From Corylus avellana (lineage: Eukaryota > Streptophyta > Magnoliopsida > Fagales > Betulaceae), in contig NC_081544.1 in the NCBI RefSeq assembly GCF_901000735.1, forward strand, positions 13,132,850 to 13,196,849: a stretch of DNA of 64,000 nt, written 5' to 3'. The notes beneath the pieces are model-generated. The model was not told the DNA's origin. It was given only the letters and a program-made list of their open reading frames with translations, and made no database searches. How positions within the stretch are numbered: the first letter of the stretch is position 1; the number at the start of each line of letters is the position of its first letter. The position numbers and the translations under genes were made by a program. Below are positions 34,999-46,994 of the stretch, piece by piece.

Positions 34999-36102
34999 CA
35001 GCGGCGCCCTCCCCTCCCCCTCAGACCCTTACTCCCTTTATCGCTCTCTGATCTCTCTCTCTCTTCCATCTATCAGCCCCACACTGGAGAATGCGCTGTA
35101 GCCCAACTCGACGTCAAAGCCCATTCCGAGGGTGTAATTCACAAGATATTTTTTGTGATTTGGGTTGTGTGGTATGGTATTTTTTGTGAGGTTGTAATAC
35201 ACAAGATATTTTTTGCAGGGTTGTAATATGGTCATATGTGGTTCATTGTGGCAGGGCATCTCTCTGCCGTCAAGAGTACAAGAATTCTGAATTTATATGT
35301 TATGCAGATTTTGATGATGGTGAATGTAATATGAAAGTTCATGATAACTCAGAAATTTTGGGTTAATTCCAAGCAATTGTTCACTTTGGTATGGTTGAAC
35401 TGGTCCAAGTTTTGGCCAAAACTATTGTGGCATGATGGTTGGTAGCGAATATGCAAGATCAACCAAAAAATTTGAAAACAATCACAGCTTCAATGTCTCT
35501 TTTGGCCACTAAATAATTTGACACTAAAACCAGATCCAAAAAAGAATTGAAACTTTTGCCCCCTTTTTTATATGTGCCGAAACTGGTTTTGTTGTGGTTC
35601 TTCTTTCTCTTTTTTTTTTTTTTTTTTTTGCTGATCAGAGAAGGAAAATTTTACACAAATTGGCCAGTTCCTTTTACATCTCAACCAAACCAAAATTTTA
35701 CATCTCGACCAAACCACATTTTTCTTTTTTGCCGCCGGTGAGGAGAGAGAGATGGAGCACCGGATAGAGGAACTGGCGTCGAAATGGGCTCTGGCATCGC
35801 GCTAGGCTCTGGCATGGGGCTGATAGATGGAGGAGAGGGAGAGATCAGAGAGAGAGAAAGGGAGTAAGGGTCTGAGGGGGGTCTGAGGGAGAGGGGAGGC
35901 AAGAGGGCGCCGCTGGAGGGAGAGAGAGAGAGAGGGAGGGAGGGAGAGGGAAAAAGGAGGGTTTGTGTGATTTTGGGAGAAAGAGTTTATAATCAAGTGT
36001 TTTGCATCTTATTTTAGTAGGTGTAATAATCCTAGTTGTCAAATACTCATTGGTGCGCAAAAAAGAAGTGGTTTATACCAGCTCCTTACAGAAGTTATCC
36101 TC
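34804..36102. mobile_element. Long-inverted-repeat element in a TA microsatellite
   Basis: About 300-bp arms face each other: 34804-35100 and, inverted, roughly 35780-36102. Each starts GAGGATAACTTC and goes through a CT/GA-rich tract (34960-35010, 35915-35950) to atctatcagcccc. (AT)n flanks both ends, so the target duplication cannot be measured; the structure fits a non-autonomous MULE or foldback element. The ~680-bp middle has short repeats (cacaagatattttttg twice) and no recognised gene. The frames in the CT-rich arm encode only Ser/Leu/Pro runs. Confidence 0.75.
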
Positions 36103-36827
36103 TATATATATATATATATATATGGGCGCATGTCTTTGAATCTAAAAGCAACAAGCAAACAGATGTAGATGTAGATGATCATTGATTTTAAAGATACCAA
36201 TACTAGTATTGCTAGAAAATTAGAAGGTTAAATTAAAACACCTTGAAAGGTTGCTCGAACGAAACAAAAGAAATAAATAAATAATTAATTAATTAAAAAA
36301 AAAAAAAAAAGGAGACATGATACATTTCCTCGAAGGAACGCTCAACTCCGTTGACTCAAAGACAAGGTTCCTTAATTGTCAACTATTATTCATGGATTGC
36401 TAGCTTATACATTTTCTACTCTCTGGGTAGCTTTAAGATTGCCAAAGCATCAAGTCTCAAGAGCTGCTGCGTAATTTTGGACCAACACTCAGTAGTACAC
36501 TAAAATATATACCAACACAATCTGATCAGATTTCAACATCTAAACTTGTGCAGGTTCTGTCTTTGATCAACCGCCATTATTTTTGTTATCCCCGAAAGTT
36601 TCTGCATGCCCGGCCATCAAGTAATCTATGAGCAGCTCAAGATTTCATCCATATCATGCATTACTAAGTTTGAAGCAAAACCTGGTATTGCCATAGGCAC
36701 TACGGACGGTAAAGGACCCATCCTTAGTTCCTAACCATACCAACTTATCTATTTGTCTTCCAGGACAAATAACCATATTGCAAATTATCTCCACTTCCTC
36801 CTCCCTGAAAATTTCTTTTAAGGGAAA
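36103..36827. other. Insert sequence without recognised gene
   Basis: AT-rich, with a TA tract at the left edge and a poly-A run at 36296-36310. Nothing coding or repetitive was recognised. Part of the 12-kb block inside the LINE. Confidence 0.4.
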
Positions 36828-37033
36828 CTATCTTTAGCCCCTTGAACTATAGGGCCTTCGCACTTTGCCCCCATAAACTTTCAAGTGTGATATCTGACCC
36901 CATCAAACTATCATTTTATAGTAAACAGCTCCCTTCCGTCAGTCAAAAGAATTAAAATAGACGGTCAACGCCTCTTGTGCCATTCAAGTGCGACTTTAAG
37001 TGTTTTCCTTCCACTTTTGCCCTCCCTCTTCTA
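36828..37033. repeat. ~208-bp repeat, right copy
   Basis: Direct repeat of 25211-25420, slightly more diverged. Together the copies bracket most of the foreign sequence inside the LINE. Confidence 0.7.
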
Positions 37034-37369
37034 TAGAATGGACCACAATAGATCAGGCTAAAACAATTTCAAAAAAAAAAAAAAATCAGGACCAATAGAA
37101 GGACGACAATAGACCACGTGTAGGCTAATATTCCAGTGGTTCCCAACTACAACTAAAGGAATGCAAATCCTTTCTCTTTTTACCAGTCGCAGGACCCTTC
37201 CCGTGGTCAATTACCAGTGGTGCACAACGTCAGCCTTCATGAAACCTCCTCCAAAGGAGCTAATGCAAGCTCTGCCAGATGGAGTTGTACTTCAGAAGGT
37301 TCTAGTATGCTGCAGCGGAGCCCTTTTTTTGCTGCATCGCCATCAAGAGGTCATCTAAGGTCTACACTG

Positions 37370-38905
37370 TATAATTCTCCAAGCTTGATGTAGTCGGCAA
37401 GTTTTGTTTGCGATGGGGCCATTTTTGCCTGGTGGATCACCTGGACAAATATTTACTGGAGATGGAGAAGGGTTCTTGTTCGTCAAGAGGGTGCTCAGAG
37501 GCGTTTTGGCGCAAGGTGTGGAACGTGAGGGTCCCAAGGGCAGTGCAAATGTTCTTGTGGAAGGCCTGTCAGAATATTTTGCCTACCAAAAGTAATTTGC
37601 ACAGGAGGCATATCACCGGGGATGCAACTTGTCCTATCTGCATGAGGGAGGAGGAGACTATTGGTCACATATTATGGAGTTGCCCCCCTCAGCACAGGAC
37701 GTGTGGATGGATTGTAATAAAAAATTCCAAAATAGTGTTAGTGAGTTCGCCTCCATCGTTAGCAATTTGTTGGAAAAGTTGGAGGGGGATGGGGTGTCTT
37801 TGTTGGCAGCAGTAGTGCGACAGATTTGGTTCCGTCGGAATGCTATTGTTTTTGGAGGAGAAATGATATCCCAGCGGTGGTGATTCGAATAGCAAGGGAC
37901 CAATTAAAAAATTTTGAAGAGTCTGTCTCTCCGCGAAATCCAGGAGGTGTAAGAATTCAATATATAATTAAATGCTAATTGACAATAAAATTAACAGCGG
38001 AATGAATAATTATATAAATACTTCTAGCCATGCTTTTGCTCAAGCCAATTGAAGAACAGTTTCACAGCAACCAAATCTAGAAAACAAAAAATATTGAGAG
38101 GTTCTTCTGACCTATGCCTACCAGTGAGTGCCAATTGATGGAATACACAGACCTTATTTATAGGTAGGTCAGGGGACCCTCAATTAGAGCTGTTACCTTA
38201 ATTATTCGTCCCATCAAGGAATAAAAATCAAATCAATACAGCTAATTGATTCCACAAAAATAAAATCTTTAATGAAATCAAATACTTGTTCCACAAGAAT
38301 TAAATCAGTGATTTAATTCAGAATATTTGATTGAAATCAAATACTTGTTCCACAAGAATTAAATCAGTAATTTAATTCAGAATATTTGATTTACACAATA
38401 AGCTTTAATTTGAATAAATTACTGAACACCGTAATTATATATATTTTATAATTACAATAATATATGCGACATAAAGGACATACTTTATATGGAATTTCTT
38501 ACGGGAGGTACACAAAATATAAGGAGCAAGGAAACTGAGGCATGGACGGCACTTCCAGTGGGCTTCATGAAGATCAATTGGATGCTTCAATTGATAAAAG
38601 CAAAAACAAGATGGGAATTGGTGTCATGGTCAGGGATTTCACGAGGAAGGTGCTAGCTACGTTTTGTGAGACCAAACCTTTATGTACAGGAACCTTCATC
38701 AGCAGAAGCATGTGCAGCTAGACAAGTGGTGGAACTCAGTTTAACATTGGGATGGAGGAAAGTTATTCATGAAGGAGACACCCTAGACGTTGTCCAGGCA
38801 CTACGACGAGAAGAAAGTGGGTGGGGCCGGTATGGGGCGGTGGTGCACGATGCCAAGCAACAGATGGCGAGGTTTATGGAATGGCAGGTGGCTCATGTTT
38901 GACGT
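37370..38905 (+). pseudogene. LINE ORF2, zinc-binding and RNase H part
   Basis: Continuation of the LINE ORF2. The zf-RVT region reads SEAFWRKVWNVRVPRAVQ in frame at 37408, with NILPTKSNLHRR and a CPICMREEETIGHILWSCP zinc-binding motif. The plant-type RNase H (RVT_3) follows at 38540-38905, with AEACAARQVVELSL, HEGDTLDVVQALRRE and a final HVxRxxNxxAHxLA-like stretch read in another frame. Several stops and frame changes, plus about 600 bp of intervening AT-rich sequence (37950-38530), show decay. Confidence 0.82.
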
Positions 38906-39080
38906 CAAGGCAACTATGTGGCACACAGCCTTGCAAAGCATGCGTTATCCTTAATTACAAGATGAACAACTTTGGTGGTAGATTTTCCTTCATGTATTTA
39001 CCCTCGTGTATTTGCTGAGCAAGGCTCCTTTTGATCAATGAATATCTGAATTGTCTCAAAAAAATGATGGTAGTTAAAAA

Positions 39081-39537
39081 TATAATGTTCTATTTTTTGG
39101 GATGCTATATTTATCCTCACGTTACCACTCAATTTGCAATATTTTTCAATCTTTTTAATTTGGTTAATGTACCTTACTAATCTATTGTTGAGATTGCAAT
39201 GTCCCCTTTCTGTGATTAAAAAAAAAAAATATATCATTTCAGACTATTTCAAGTATTTTGCTTTTTTGCTTTTGTTTTTTTATGAAGGTATTTTTATCTC
39301 TACTATAAAAATACTACTTGTTGTACTGTAGCCTGGTCAAATGTTTAATTTTTCATCTCATATGAGACGTCTACTCTTATGTCAAATATTTTTAATTTCT
39401 AATATGAATTTTTTTTGGTACATGTTTTAGCAAATTAGGAAACTTTTGTATTTGAGAAGAATTTTTTTTTTTTTTTTTAAGATGATTTTATAGACGTATA
39501 ACTTTTATATACTATTATGATATATGGAGTAATTTTA
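39081..39537. other. Flank right of the LINE, no gene recognised
   Basis: AT-rich with poly-A/T runs (39220, 39462). Presumably the original flank of the LINE insertion. Confidence 0.4.
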
Positions 39538-40213
39538 GAAATCACTCTTATGTCCATCTTGTTTCACACTATGAATGAGGTGGCGTTAAAATCACTGTTT
39601 CATCAAAATTCAATAACGATTAATTATAACCCCAATAGTGATTTTAGAAGCTACATCATTTTTAGAGTGACACAAGAGTAGGAGTGTAAACCTGGTTCCG
39701 GTTAGTGGTTAAATTGGCTAAAACCACTAACCTAAACCGAGGTAGCCAGTTGGTCAATTTTAAAAACCGGAACTGCTAACTGGCTATCGGTTATCGGGTT
39801 ATGTAATAACCGCCGGTTACCGGTTGGTAGTTCGTTATCCACATCGGTAACCGGGTCTTTAAAATTTTTGGTATTTTGGGCGAGGCTATTTTCGATATTA
39901 TGCCTACTTTTTGGGCTTAATTTAGCCCTAAAAAAAAAAAAAATGCAGAACTTTTTTTGCCCAATAAACTAAGCTTCGTTGTGGTTGTTCAAAAAAATAA
40001 AAAACCTAAAGTAAATGACATTGTTTTACATTTTATATATATATTACCGATTATAAGTGAGTGTATATAAATGTAAAAACTGGTAACCAAACTAGTAGGG
40101 CCAGTTACTGGTTATTTCCAACAGCGTTTGAAAACGGTTGGCCAGTTAGCCGGTTACCGATTGGTGGCCAGTTATAACCAACCAGATTTACACCCATACA
40201 CAAAATTGAGTTC
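39538..40213. mobile_element. MITE (TA target), split by a hAT derivative
   Basis: Same family as 52981-53122: the left end GAAATCACTCTTATG and the right end TTGAGTTC are diverged forms of its 16-bp inverted ends, and TA flanks both sides. The second half is displaced by the hAT derivative at 39679-40198, so the MITE is the older insertion. Confidence 0.65.
39679..40198. mobile_element. Short hAT derivative, CCGGTTA-rich
   Basis: 520 bp. Left end TAGGAGTGTAAACCTGGTT; right end (complement) TATGGGTGTAAATCTGGTT. Flanks CACAAGAG (39671-39678) and CACAAAAT (40199-40206) match at 6 of 8. The related MITE at 52981 reads CACAAGAG at this point, confirming the target. Both halves are crowded with ccggtta/taaccgg/ggccagtt words. 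Confidence 0.75.
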
Positions 40214-40792
40214 TAACATTACTCTAATTCATGACTTAGCATGAAATTAAAAGTAAGACTTTTTTTATTTTATGTAAACACATTTGCACAGTAGCAGAGC
40301 CATATTAGGGCCTGTGTGGGCCGTAGCCCATAGACTTAAAAACCTTATGTTTATATGGAAAATTCTAATGTAAAGGAAAATTGCCTTAGCATACTTGTCA
40401 TTTTTATTAAAAATTAAAAGACATTGATTCTCACATGACCAAGCGAGCCTTTTAAAAGTTTTTTGTTTTTTAATAATCACTCTAAAGCTTTTTATTGAAC
40501 TATTGGTGAACCATCTTCTTTTCTCATGCGAGTATATAAGGGAAAAAGATATATTGTTCTGGTTACATCAAGCATTCTTTACTATTTAGAGAATATTTAA
40601 TTAAGATAATATAAAATTTTGTAGAAAGTTTCAAGAGATATGTATAAAGAAAAAATTTGAGAAGTATGCCAGATACTATATTTTTATTCATAATGACGAT
40701 GTGACACCCTCAATCAATACTTAAATATATATATTTTTTAAGAGAAATTATTTGTGTCAATATTTTGCCCACATTTTGCCTCCATCATCTTA
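40214..40792. other. AT-rich intergenic, no gene recognised
   Basis: Only short frames and poly-A/T runs. Confidence 0.4.
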
Positions 40793-41190
40793 GAGCATTA
40801 GTAGTAGGTTCCCTTTAATTTTCTCTATGTTTAGGAAACAAAACTACTTTGCTTCCCTTTCAAAGTATATTTTACAATAGCTTTCTTAACCTTTCTCTAT
40901 ACCATTAAAATATTATTTCTTTACAAAATATAAGTTCCCTACCTACCCTCACATTTTTTACAAAATCTCAATACAATTCTCAATGAAGGGCAAAAAGATG
41001 AAAGATGAGAGAGGAAAGAGAAATGTTTATATTAAAAAGAAGAAGAAAAATGAGATCGGGAAAGCAAGAGATATCAAGGGAGAAAAAAGAAAAAAACAAA
41101 AACAAAAACAAAACAAAACAAACGTGAGATCTGAATCATTTGATCGGCTTAAACCGAAAAAAAATGTAAAATATATATATTTATTGTTAT
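40793..41190. mobile_element. MITE remnant with 'GAGCATTAG' end
   Basis: Left end agagcattagtagtaggttc and internal words (aaactactttgcttccct) shared with 19111-19496. The right end was not found, so the right limit is only approximate. Confidence 0.45.
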
Positions 41191-41617
41191 GAATGCATTT
41201 ATACATTTGGTGGATGATCATTTGGTTCCATTTCTTGCAATTCTACACATTCATGTCATCTTTTAGAATTCCTATAACATTCATGTAATACATTGATGTA
41301 GCATTTTGATTCATGTACTAATCTTTCATATTCCTTAACCTCCCATCATGATTCCATGTCTATAAAATGGACTATTAAGTAGTATATATATGACAACAAC
41401 TGAGAAGAATCATATATAGTTCTTGAAAAACTAGTTTCACATATTGCAATATCTTTATCTTGTCTTGTTATTTTCTTCGATTTTACAACAGGTTATCAAC
41501 ACGAAACTCTAGCCAATTGTTGTGTCCTTTTGATATTCAACATCAAAAGTTATACGTGATTCTCAATTCATTGTAAGTTTCGTTAACATTTAGTAATCTT
41601 ATTATCTATTATTGTGT
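41191..41617. other. Intergenic, no gene recognised
   Basis: Contains gacaacaactgagaagaatc and a ttatcaacacgaaac stretch that looks like the end of a copia-type LTR, but no partner was found. Confidence 0.3.
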
Positions 41618-42170
41618 CAAATACTACCTAAATCAATAGATAATATTTAGTACTTTTTACTCGCAAGCGCACAAGATCAAACAATAGTATAGTACAACAT
41701 GTACAAGATTGATCCTACGGAAATTGTTGATTTTGTTTTAGAAGTAATTAAAATATCAAAATTATCACGAGATTGATATTGATACTAAGGAAAAGAAATA
41801 AAGATAAAGATAAGGTAAAGGTAGGGCTCTGATATTCACCACTAATCATACTTAGATAATATAACAATATGCCAATAATCCAATCATATTATGAATACTT
41901 AATGTTTGCCAACCTAAGGGTATGTGTGTCTACTCCTTAAGCTATTGATTTTCCTAAGCAACGAATTAGGCATAGATGTCTACTCTAATTTTTTTTTCTT
42001 TCTTAAAGGATTTAGCATGGGTATCCACTAAGTTGTTCTTTAAGAAAGCATAAATCTATGAAAATCGACAAACGCATGAGGCTTAGGGCATGGGTGTCTA
42101 CTCCCAGTTCCCCATGTTGATTAACCCAAGAACTCGGTGTGGATTTCTTTTGTTACTCTTAACCCAAAAA
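41618..42170 (-). repeat. Fragment of gypsy family B LTR
   Basis: Follows the first ~550 bp of 6531-7873 (plus-strand order), including ctcgcaagcgcacaagatc, tgccaacctaagggtatg and ccatgttgattaacccaag. It breaks off near 42170. More diverged than the 45697-46994 copy. Confidence 0.75.
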
Positions 42171-42301
42171 CCCAAAACCGACACCTTTTCCTATTTTCTC
42201 TACTCTTGATTCACTACCCTTTGGAAGAGTCACTATTAAACTATCACTACTTATGTAGTGGCGGTTTTTAGCCATAAACCATCACTAAATTGGGTTTTTT
42301 T

Positions 42302-43572
42302 TAGGGGTGTCAATGCGAGCGGTTAAAAACCGCCCGCTAACCGCTAACCGTTATAACCGCTTAAGCGTATTAAGCGCTTAATTGTAACCGCCTAACCGCT
42401 ATAACCGCCTAGCGGTTAGCGGTTATTGGGTTTATTAACCGTAACCGCTAACCACTAACCGCCTTTTTATATAATATATTTTTATAATTATAATTATAAA
42501 AATATTTATACATATAACATAATCACTTGATCATTAAATCACAATTTTTTTAAAAAATAATTAAATCACAATTTGAGTATTAATATATTATCACAATAAT
42601 TTATATGATTATATCATATAATCACTTGATCATTAAATCGCAATTTTTTTAAAAAAAATAATTAAATCACAATTTGAGTATTAATATATTATCAATATAA
42701 TTTATATGATTATATCACATGATCACATGATCATTAAATCATTTGATTATATAATAACAAATTATACATATATAATATGACATAACTCATAAGTATACCA
42801 ATTCATACTAATACAACAATTAATTATCTAGACACTTATTTCCAATGTATGTTATAAACTTATAAGTCTATATAAGTCTACATATGCATATGAATAATAT
42901 AAATGTATAATATCAATACTTAATCATATGATTCAATGACAATTCAAATACTTTATTCAAGACTTCAAGTGAATCATATTATTAATGTACAATGATGATA
43001 TGATTCGTATAATATTAAATTAAATAATTGACATTGAATTAAACAATGACCAATGTGTTACTTTTAAATACAATTTAAGTATTAATGTATTATCATTATA
43101 TGTTGTGACAGTTGTCTGAATTCTAAACTTTTTTTTATATGTTGTGTTGAATTTTTCTTTTTTTTATATGTTGTTTCTTTTTTTTAAAAAAAAAAAGTTA
43201 ACCGGTTATGATTTAATATTTAAGGAAATTTTTTTAAAGTACAAGTAAATGTAAATTTTGGGTCAAATATTTTTTATTTTTCAATATGGGCTCTTTTTAT
43301 AGCAATTGAGCACAAGAAGACACTAAAAGTACCCAAAAAAAAAAAAGAGGGGGGTAAAAAAGAGCCCAAAAAGGCCCGAAAAGCCGTAAAGAAAGCCCAA
43401 AAATGCCCAAAAAAAAGCCCAATTTTAAAAAAGCGGTTAGCGCGCGGTTATCTATTTCACTAACCGCTAGGCGATTAGCGGTTGCGGTTAGTAAAATCTA
43501 CTAACCGCTAAGGCGGTTACAATTAGCGGTTATTGCCAATAACCGCTAACCGTAACCGCCTTGACACCCCTA
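42302..43572. mobile_element. hAT derivative, AACCGCTAACCG-rich ends
   Basis: 1271 bp with inverted ends TAGGGGTGTCAATGCG and (complement) TAGGGGTGTCAAGGCG. The 8-bp target duplication GTTTTTTT (42294-42301, 43573-43580) is perfect but low complexity. About 170 bp at each end is built from aaccgc/gcggtt words. The AT-rich middle has duplicated stretches (aaatcacaatttgagtatta at about 42564 and 42665). No transposase. Confidence 0.83.
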
Positions 43573-43580
43573 GTTTTTTT

Positions 43581-44958
43581 GTAGTGTTATAGAGATCCAA
43601 ACTTATAATTTTATCCTTGCTCTTGAGATTTGGACGTAGCTTCATAAATAGGTAGTACTAGGCAGTGTTTTCATTGCTCGTGACCCTATCTCTTCCATGA
43701 TAAACAACAAAGTGTTCATAATCAAAGCAAAAAATTGAGAAAAAATTTCAGAAATAAACATTTCAGCTATATATGATTTATTTCATAATTTTTCATTTGT
43801 TGTTTATCAACCCTGATTTGTTGGGAATAATTTTGGATGGTGCACAAATTCTCATTAATATAAAATAATTACAATTTGAAAATTAACAATAAAATAAATA
43901 AAATACAAGAGATGAAAAGTGGAGTATAGAAAGATCTCACAATATGCTATAGAATCATGCAAGAACGTTGTTCTTAAATATTGATTCGTGCCTCCCGGAG
44001 TATATAACTCAGTGCGATCGGATCGTTTGACACACAACCTCCCAAGATTAGGCTATAGCTTATACTTTTATTAATGACGCATATCCAATAACGAAGACTA
44101 AATAGAACATCTATTTGATCGTCTTTATTAAAAAGAAAAAGAAGAAAAAAAAAACACATAGAGAAAAACAAAGAATAAAAGACATTAGATGAAATTTTAA
44201 CTAGTTCATGTGGCTGATTTATTGGAATATGATAGAAATCTATGCACTAGTTTTTATGGGAAAAATAGAGTACCCCTCTATATGAAAATTTATAACTTAT
44301 ATATAGTGAAATTCTTTGTTAGAAACATATCACATAATCATTGTTAAAAACTTGATAAACTTTTAATACCAAACGGTCATAACATTAAAGGTTAAAACCA
44401 TCAAGTTGACCAACGGTAATAAATCTTAGAGACCCATTTGGTCATAAAAAATTGTTAGTGACCAATGGTCATAACTGATATTTTCTCAAAATCTCATGTC
44501 TTAATAACAACCATTAATGCTTAGAAAAATAATAACAGCAGTTAATAATTATAAAAATATCAATGCATGCCAAATGGTCAAAACAAGATTTAATGATTTG
44601 TAAACAATATTAATGACCAAATAGCTATAAACCAAAATGGTTAAAGCTGATTTTTATTTCACATAAAAAACTTATAAAGATAATATTAAATGATAAAATG
44701 TTTTCAAACGATTGAAAAATGAATGTTTGTAACACATATTACAACAATTTGTAATTTAACTTAAAAAATTTAGGTTAATGAATGAATCATGTCGAAATTA
44801 AAAACTATCGATTCAAAAAAAAGAAGTTGTCATTATAGAATGTAAATACACCGTTGAATTTTAATAATGAACTTCAAATCTCAAAGAGCATTTTTGTTTT
44901 TTTATAAAAATAAAAAATAAACCTATGAACCTTTACAAAATTTGTTATAATAAAAAAA
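43581..44958. other. AT-rich intergenic, no gene recognised
   Basis: Only short frames on both strands. Short words of the type aaacggtcataac recur between 44370 and 44640, but no element boundary was found. Confidence 0.4.
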
Positions 44959-45209
44959 GGGTTACCTACTTTATTAGTATCTCGGTTTACAATTTTTTAT
45001 TTTTTCTACCCTATGTTTTCAAAACAGCCAAATGTGATACCACACCTATGGAAAAATGCAAAATTGATACCTCGTTAGTTTCCATCAGTCTAAATTAACG
45101 AAATTCCACCTGTCATTCTCATAATATGCTACATGTCCTAAAACTAAACCTTAAAAAAAATTAAAAATTAAAAAAAAATTGCAGGGTGGACAGTCACCCC
45201 ATTTTGGCC

Positions 45210-45454
45210 TGTTAAAATAAACTAGAGAATATAGGAATAAAATTGAATACTATATTTCTGTGTATATTGAACTGTATACAAAAAAGCCTATTTATAGTTA
45301 AATAAGGGCAGATAAAATAGGAAATACAATCATGGAATTAATGTACAATATTGCAGAATAATATATATATATATATACAGGGAAAATATATCAAATCAAC
45401 AATTATGGTGAATATCAAAATATATTCATAATATATTTTGAATATATTCTAACA
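45210..45454 (-). repeat. 3' LTR of minus-strand copia element
   Basis: 245 bp, ending on the plus-strand side with attctaaca. The plus-strand sequence just beyond, tcccccatcaaactc, is the polypurine tract read on the minus strand. Confidence 0.9.
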
Positions 45455-45696
45455 TCCCCCATCAAACTCAAGGTGGTAATGTAGATGCCAACTTGAGTTT
45501 GGAAACAAGATCACGAAACCGTCCAAGTGGATATGCTTTGGTGAACACATCGGCCAACTGATCAGCGGAAGCAATAGGACAGAGACGGAGAGTCCCCTGC
45601 AAAAGATGATGGCGCACAAAATGACAGTCGATCTCAATGTGTTTAGTACGTTCATGAAATATATCATTATGCGCAATCTGAATCGCACTTCAATTG

Positions 45697-46994
45697 TGTT
45701 GTGCAAATATCTACCTAAATTAATAGGCAAATAATTGTATGTTTTACCCACAAGTGCACAAAGTCAACATAGTAGTATATAATGCAAGTACAGGATCATT
45801 CTCACGACGATTACTAAATTTTGCTTAAAATAAATTTCTTAAGTAAAAACAAAACAACGATTGATTTTGATTTGAAAATAATAAAAAGGTAGGGCTTTGA
45901 TATCCACTACTAATTATATTTAGATAATATAACAATATGCCAATACTTTGATCATGTTATGCATATCTAATGTTTGTCAACTTGAGGGCATAGGTGTTCA
46001 CTCCTTAAGCCATGAATTTTCCTAAGCAACGAGTTAGGCAGGGGTATATACTCTAACTCTTTTCTTTCTTAAAGGATTTAGCATGGTATATACTAAGTTG
46101 TTCTTTAAGAAAGCATAATTCTATGAAAATCGACAAATACATGAGGCCTAGGGAATGGGTGTATACTCCCAGTTCCCCATGTTGATTAATCCAAGAACTC
46201 GGTGTGGATTTCTTTTGTTACTTTTATTAAACCCAGGACTCGGTCATCCAATTTGATTTAACTAACTAGTCTATACTACATGCATATGTTGATTATGCAA
46301 ACGCATATGAGGAATTCATGAAAGCATAAATTAATCAAGTTAAATATCACAACATGATCATCACAAAGGCGCCAATATTGAATATTAATTAAACATAACT
46401 AGGGCTTCAATCTAGCCCTACTAAGTAAATTAGTTACACATGCGTTTGATGTTAAACATCTTCATAAAATAAAAATAGAAATGAAAAGAATAAACCCAAA
46501 ACTTGAATTTGAAGAGCTCCAATTCTTCTCCTTGGAAATTGTGTGTGTATTCTAGAGGTTTAAGGGTCTATTTATAATCCTTAGGAGTACTCTAGAAACT
46601 CTAAAATTCGTAGGGTTTGTGCCCTAGTTCACACAAAGCTACAAAACCCTAAAAATCACACTTTCCATATCAAGGCTGGCGGCTGACTTGCTCATCACGT
46701 AGGGGTACGCTCGATCGTGCTGGGCACTTGATCGCAAATGCCTTGCGCTTGTGGTCTTCGCCTGTAGTGCGCTCGATCGCAGCTCCCCTGCGATCAATCG
46801 CACTACCAGAGCCTCCAATATTCTTCAAAATCGCTCTTTAAGCCCGAAACTTCTGAGATTGCTTCCTTTTCTTCCAAGGACCTACAAAAACAAAGAAAAC
46901 TCATAAAATAACTAAAATGACATAAATTAACCAAAACTAAAGGATTAACAAAGGTAAGTTAAGGGCTAAAATATGAATATTTTGGCACTTAACA
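45697..46994 (-). repeat. Solo LTR of gypsy family B
   Basis: 1298 bp, TGTTAAGTGCCAAAATATTC to ...GCACAACA on the minus strand, similar along its length to 6531-7873. Target copies AATTG (45692-45696) and GATTG (46995-46999) differ at one base. No internal sequence remains, as expected after LTR-LTR recombination. It also has the cluster of gctcgatcgc/gcgatc words (46705-46805). Confidence 0.85.

Larger units (their letters stand above)
19843..39065 (+). mobile_element. L1-type LINE split by nested insertions
   Basis: A 15-bp perfect target duplication GATGGTAGTTAAAAA lies at 19828-19842 and 39066-39080; an A-run (39058-39064) precedes the right copy. Between them the element reads in order: short leader, ORF1 with CCHC knuckle, ORF2 endonuclease, reverse transcriptase, zinc-binding region, RNase H and tail. 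It is therefore nearly full length. It is interrupted by a hAT derivative (20919-21641) and by about 12 kb (25205 to about 37370). Many stops and frameshifts make it inactive. Confidence 0.88.

Noticed and set aside
34864..36060. CT/GA-rich frames encoding Ser/Leu/Pro runs (34910-35226 and 35681-36060)
   Set aside because: Mirror-image frames in the two arms of an inverted repeat; low complexity only.
25211..37033. The two 208-bp repeats as LTRs of an 11.8-kb element
   Set aside because: No TG...CA ends, no primer site or purine tract at the inner edges, and no target duplication; a copia element with its own LTRs lies between.
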